Below, piece after piece: positions 5,771 through 7,208 of a stretch of 7,208 nucleotides of DNA. The notes beneath the pieces are model-generated. The model was not told where the DNA came from. It saw only the letters and a program-made list of their open reading frames with translations, and ran no database searches. The stretch lies in NCBI GenBank assembly GCA_019413955.1, contig DXMX01000058.1:5544-12751 (forward strand). Reading direction: 5' to 3'. The position numbers and the translations under genes are program-made. Numbering within the stretch: the first letter of the stretch is position 1; each line of letters begins with the position of its first letter. The DNA comes from Collinsella sp. GTDB taxonomy: Bacteria; Actinomycetota; Coriobacteriia; Coriobacteriales; Coriobacteriaceae.

Positions 5771-5897
5771 GGCCGGGGTCGGGCTTGGTTTTGAAAACAA
5801 TCCGCAGCGCGAGGCCCGCCTTTCCGTTGCTCCGCAGGAGCAGGAAAGACGGGCCTCATGCGCGAGGACGTTTTCAAAACCAAGCCCGACCCCGGCC
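5771..5897. repeat. 127-bp long palindrome with perfect 28-bp arms
   Basis: Bases 5771-5798 (starting GGCCGGGGTCGGGC) are the exact reverse complement of 5870-5897 (ending GCCCGACCCCGGCC). Inside, 5811-5825 (GAGGCCCGCCTTTCC) pairs with 5843-5857 over 14 of 15 positions. TGCTCC (5828-5833) then pairs with GGAGCA (5837-5842) around a GCA loop. Short GCGC and TCC/GGA pairings fill most of the gap between outer and inner stems. As RNA or single-stranded DNA it would fold into one long hairpin. It sits between the 3' ends of two convergent genes and starts 17 bp beyond the ATPase stop. No T-run follows on either strand, and no target-site duplication is evident. It could be a non-autonomous mobile element, a bidirectional transcription barrier or a source of structured RNA. 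The palindrome is certain; its nature is unknown. Confidence 0.85.
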
Positions 5898-5913
5898 GGA
5901 GGGACCACGAGTG

Positions 5914-7208
5914 CTACAGGTTCTTGACACCCATCGCGCGCATGGCGTTCAGGATGGCGATGATCGCCACGCCCACGTCGCCAAAGACGGCAAGCCACAT
6001 ATTGGCGATGCCCAGCGCTGCCAGCACAAGGATGAGCAGCTTAATGCCCAGCGCAAAGATGATGTTCTGCCAAACAATCGACATGGTCTTGCGCGCCACG
6101 CGAATAGCGCGGGAAATGTCGGACGGCTTGTCGTCCATCAGCACCACGTCGGCGGCCTCGATCGCGGCGTCGGAACCCATGGCGCCCATGGCAATGCCCA
6201 CATCAGCGCGCGTAAGCACAGGCGCGTCGTTGATACCGTCGCCGACAAAGGCGAGCTTGCCCTTGCCACTTTCGGCCGCGAGCAGCGCTTCAACACGCTC
6301 GACCTTGTCGCCCGGCAGCAGCTGCGCGTGGAACTCGTCGAGGCCGAGCTGCTTGGCCACAGACGCCGCAACCTCCTCGCGGTCGCCCGTGAGCATGACG
6401 GTGCGCTTGACGCCGGCGGCGTGCAGGTCGCGAATCGTTTGCTCCGCATCGACCTTGATGGTGTCGGCAATTACGATGTGGCCGGCATAGGTGCCGTCGA
6501 CGAGCACGTGGAGGATCGTACCGACGACCTCGCAATTGGGAGCGTCGATACCGGCCGCAGCAAGCATCTTGGCGTTGCCGACGACGACATGTTTGCTGTC
6601 GATAGTCGCCGTCACGCCATGGCCCGCGTCGTTGGCGGAGTCGCTTACGCGCTTGGGATCGAGCTCGCCCTGGAAGGCGGTGCGCACCGACTGCGCGATG
6701 GGATGGTCGGAGAACGACTCGGCGAGGGCTGCGACCTCGAGTAGCGACTGCTCGGTATAGCCTGCCTCGGGGTGCACCGCGACGACCGAGAACGTGCCGT
6801 TGGTGAGGGTGCCCGTCTTGTCAAAGACGACGGTGTCCACATCGGCGAGCGTCTCGAGGTAGTTGGAACCCTTGATGAGAACGCCCAGCTTGGACGCGCC
6901 GCCGATGCCGCCAAAGAAACTGAGCGGCACGCTGATCACGAGCGCACACGGGCAGCTGACGACCAGGAAGGTCAGGCCGCGCAGGATCCAATCGGACCAA
7001 GCGCCAGTCACCAGGCCGCCGCCAAGCGCGAGCACCGCGGCAGCGCCAGTGACGGCGGGGGTGTAGACGCGGGCAAAGCGCGTGATGAAGTTCTCGGTGC
7101 GCGCCTTCTTTTCGCTGGCATTCTCCACGAGCTCCAGAACACGCGCGACGGTTGACTCGCCAAAGGGCTTGGTGGTGCGCACGTGGATGAGGCCCGTCAT
7201 GTTGATGC
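5914..7208 (-). CDS. P1B-type heavy-metal translocating ATPase (Zn/Cd/Pb exporter type), N-terminal part outside window
   Basis: The C-terminal 431 or so residues of a membrane pump that exports soft divalent metals by ATP-driven phosphorylation cycles. Numbering from the internal Met at 7198-7200: end of the actuator domain (KPFGESTVARVLELVENA), membrane segments about 47-66 and 72-95, the latter with metal-binding CPC (83-85), phosphorylation site DKTGT (127-131, D127), SDHP (H166-P167) of the nucleotide-binding domain, MLTGD (269-273), and hinge GDGINDAP (320-327). The last two helices carry K387 (ALGIKLL) and D408 (FGDVG), the residues typical of the P1B-2 Zn/Cd/Pb group rather than Cu pumps, which carry other residues there. 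The frame stays open to the window edge with no start, so the TGES motif and any N-terminal metal-binding domain lie outside. It converges on the dtxR-like gene, suggesting but not proving shared metal homeostasis. Confidence 0.93.
   Translation of the reverse strand, partial: INMTGLIHVRTTKPFGESTVARVLELVENASEKKARTENFITRFARVYTPAVTGAAAVLALGGGLVTGAWSDWILRGLTFLVVSCPCALVISVPLSFFGGIGGASKLGVLIKGSNYLETLADVDTVVFDKTGTLTNGTFSVVAVHPEAGYTEQSLLEVAALAESFSDHPIAQSVRTAFQGELDPKRVSDSANDAGHGVTATIDSKHVVVGNAKMLAAAGIDAPNCEVVGTILHVLVDGTYAGHIVIADTIKVDAEQTIRDLHAAGVKRTVMLTGDREEVAASVAKQLGLDEFHAQLLPGDKVERVEALLAAESGKGKLAFVGDGINDAPVLTRADVGIAMGAMGSDAAIEAADVVLMDDKPSDISRAIRVARKTMSIVWQNIIFALGIKLLILVLAALGIANMWLAVFGDVGVAIIAILNAMRAMGVKNL

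Noticed and set aside
5771..5897. Long palindrome as an ordinary intrinsic terminator
   Set aside because: The stem is far longer than usual and no T-run follows on either strand.
5657..5998. 113-codon minus-strand open frame in the dtxR/ATPase gap
   Set aside because: It overlaps the end of the ATPase in another frame and reads through the palindrome. I see no domain and no ribosome binding site. It could be part of a repeated element, but the sequence does not support calling it a gene.
5740..6744. 334-codon plus-strand open frame through the long palindrome and opposite the ATPase
   Set aside because: It is antisense to well-conserved ATPase motifs and reads through the palindrome. The translation shows no domain and no convincing ribosome binding site.
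7147..7170. FGES in the ATPase as the actuator-domain TGES motif
   Set aside because: KPFGESTV lies at the normal position downstream of the actuator loop in P1B ATPases. The true TGES should be further N-terminal, beyond the window edge.

Overview
The window is high-GC bacterial DNA, tightly packed and strongly GC-ended in codon use. The protein sequences and a GGGGAC-type intergenic repeat suggest an actinobacterium of the class Coriobacteriia, something like Collinsella. That assignment is inferred from pattern recognition and was not tested by any search.

Layout. Positions 1-2193 (+) hold the end of a high-affinity phosphate ABC transporter operon: the 3' part of pstC, all of pstA and all of pstB, joined by 8-bp and 4-bp overlaps. 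A GC-rich hairpin and a clear rho-independent terminator follow pstB. No phoU lies directly downstream. A new promoter then drives a two-gene unit (2399-5035, +): a duplicated-ATPase ABC-F protein of the Uup-like type and a HAD-superfamily (Cof-type) phosphatase. Only 6 bp separate the two genes, and the unit ends in a strong terminator built into a GGGGAC repeat.

An AT-rich regulatory region (about 5107-5244) with repeated operator-like motifs comes next, upstream of a short DtxR/MntR-family metal-dependent repressor (5245-5634, +). Facing it is the 3' part of a P1B-type heavy-metal ATPase, most like the Zn/Cd/Pb exporters (5914-7208, -), whose start lies beyond the window. The 279-bp gap between these convergent genes contains the most striking non-coding feature here: a 127-bp, almost fully self-complementary palindrome with perfect 28-bp arms.

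How the parts work together. The pst genes import phosphate. The ABC-F/HAD pair is probably housekeeping (ribosome-associated ATPase plus small-molecule phosphatase). The right part looks like metal homeostasis: a metalloregulator with a mixed Mn-type/Fe-type ligand set, probably autoregulated, beside a metal efflux pump. I see no tRNA, rRNA, CRISPR array or transposase gene. I do not see a clearly new multi-gene system. The best candidates for follow-up are the long palindrome, the repeated motifs upstream of the dtxR-like gene, and the GGGGAC repeat.
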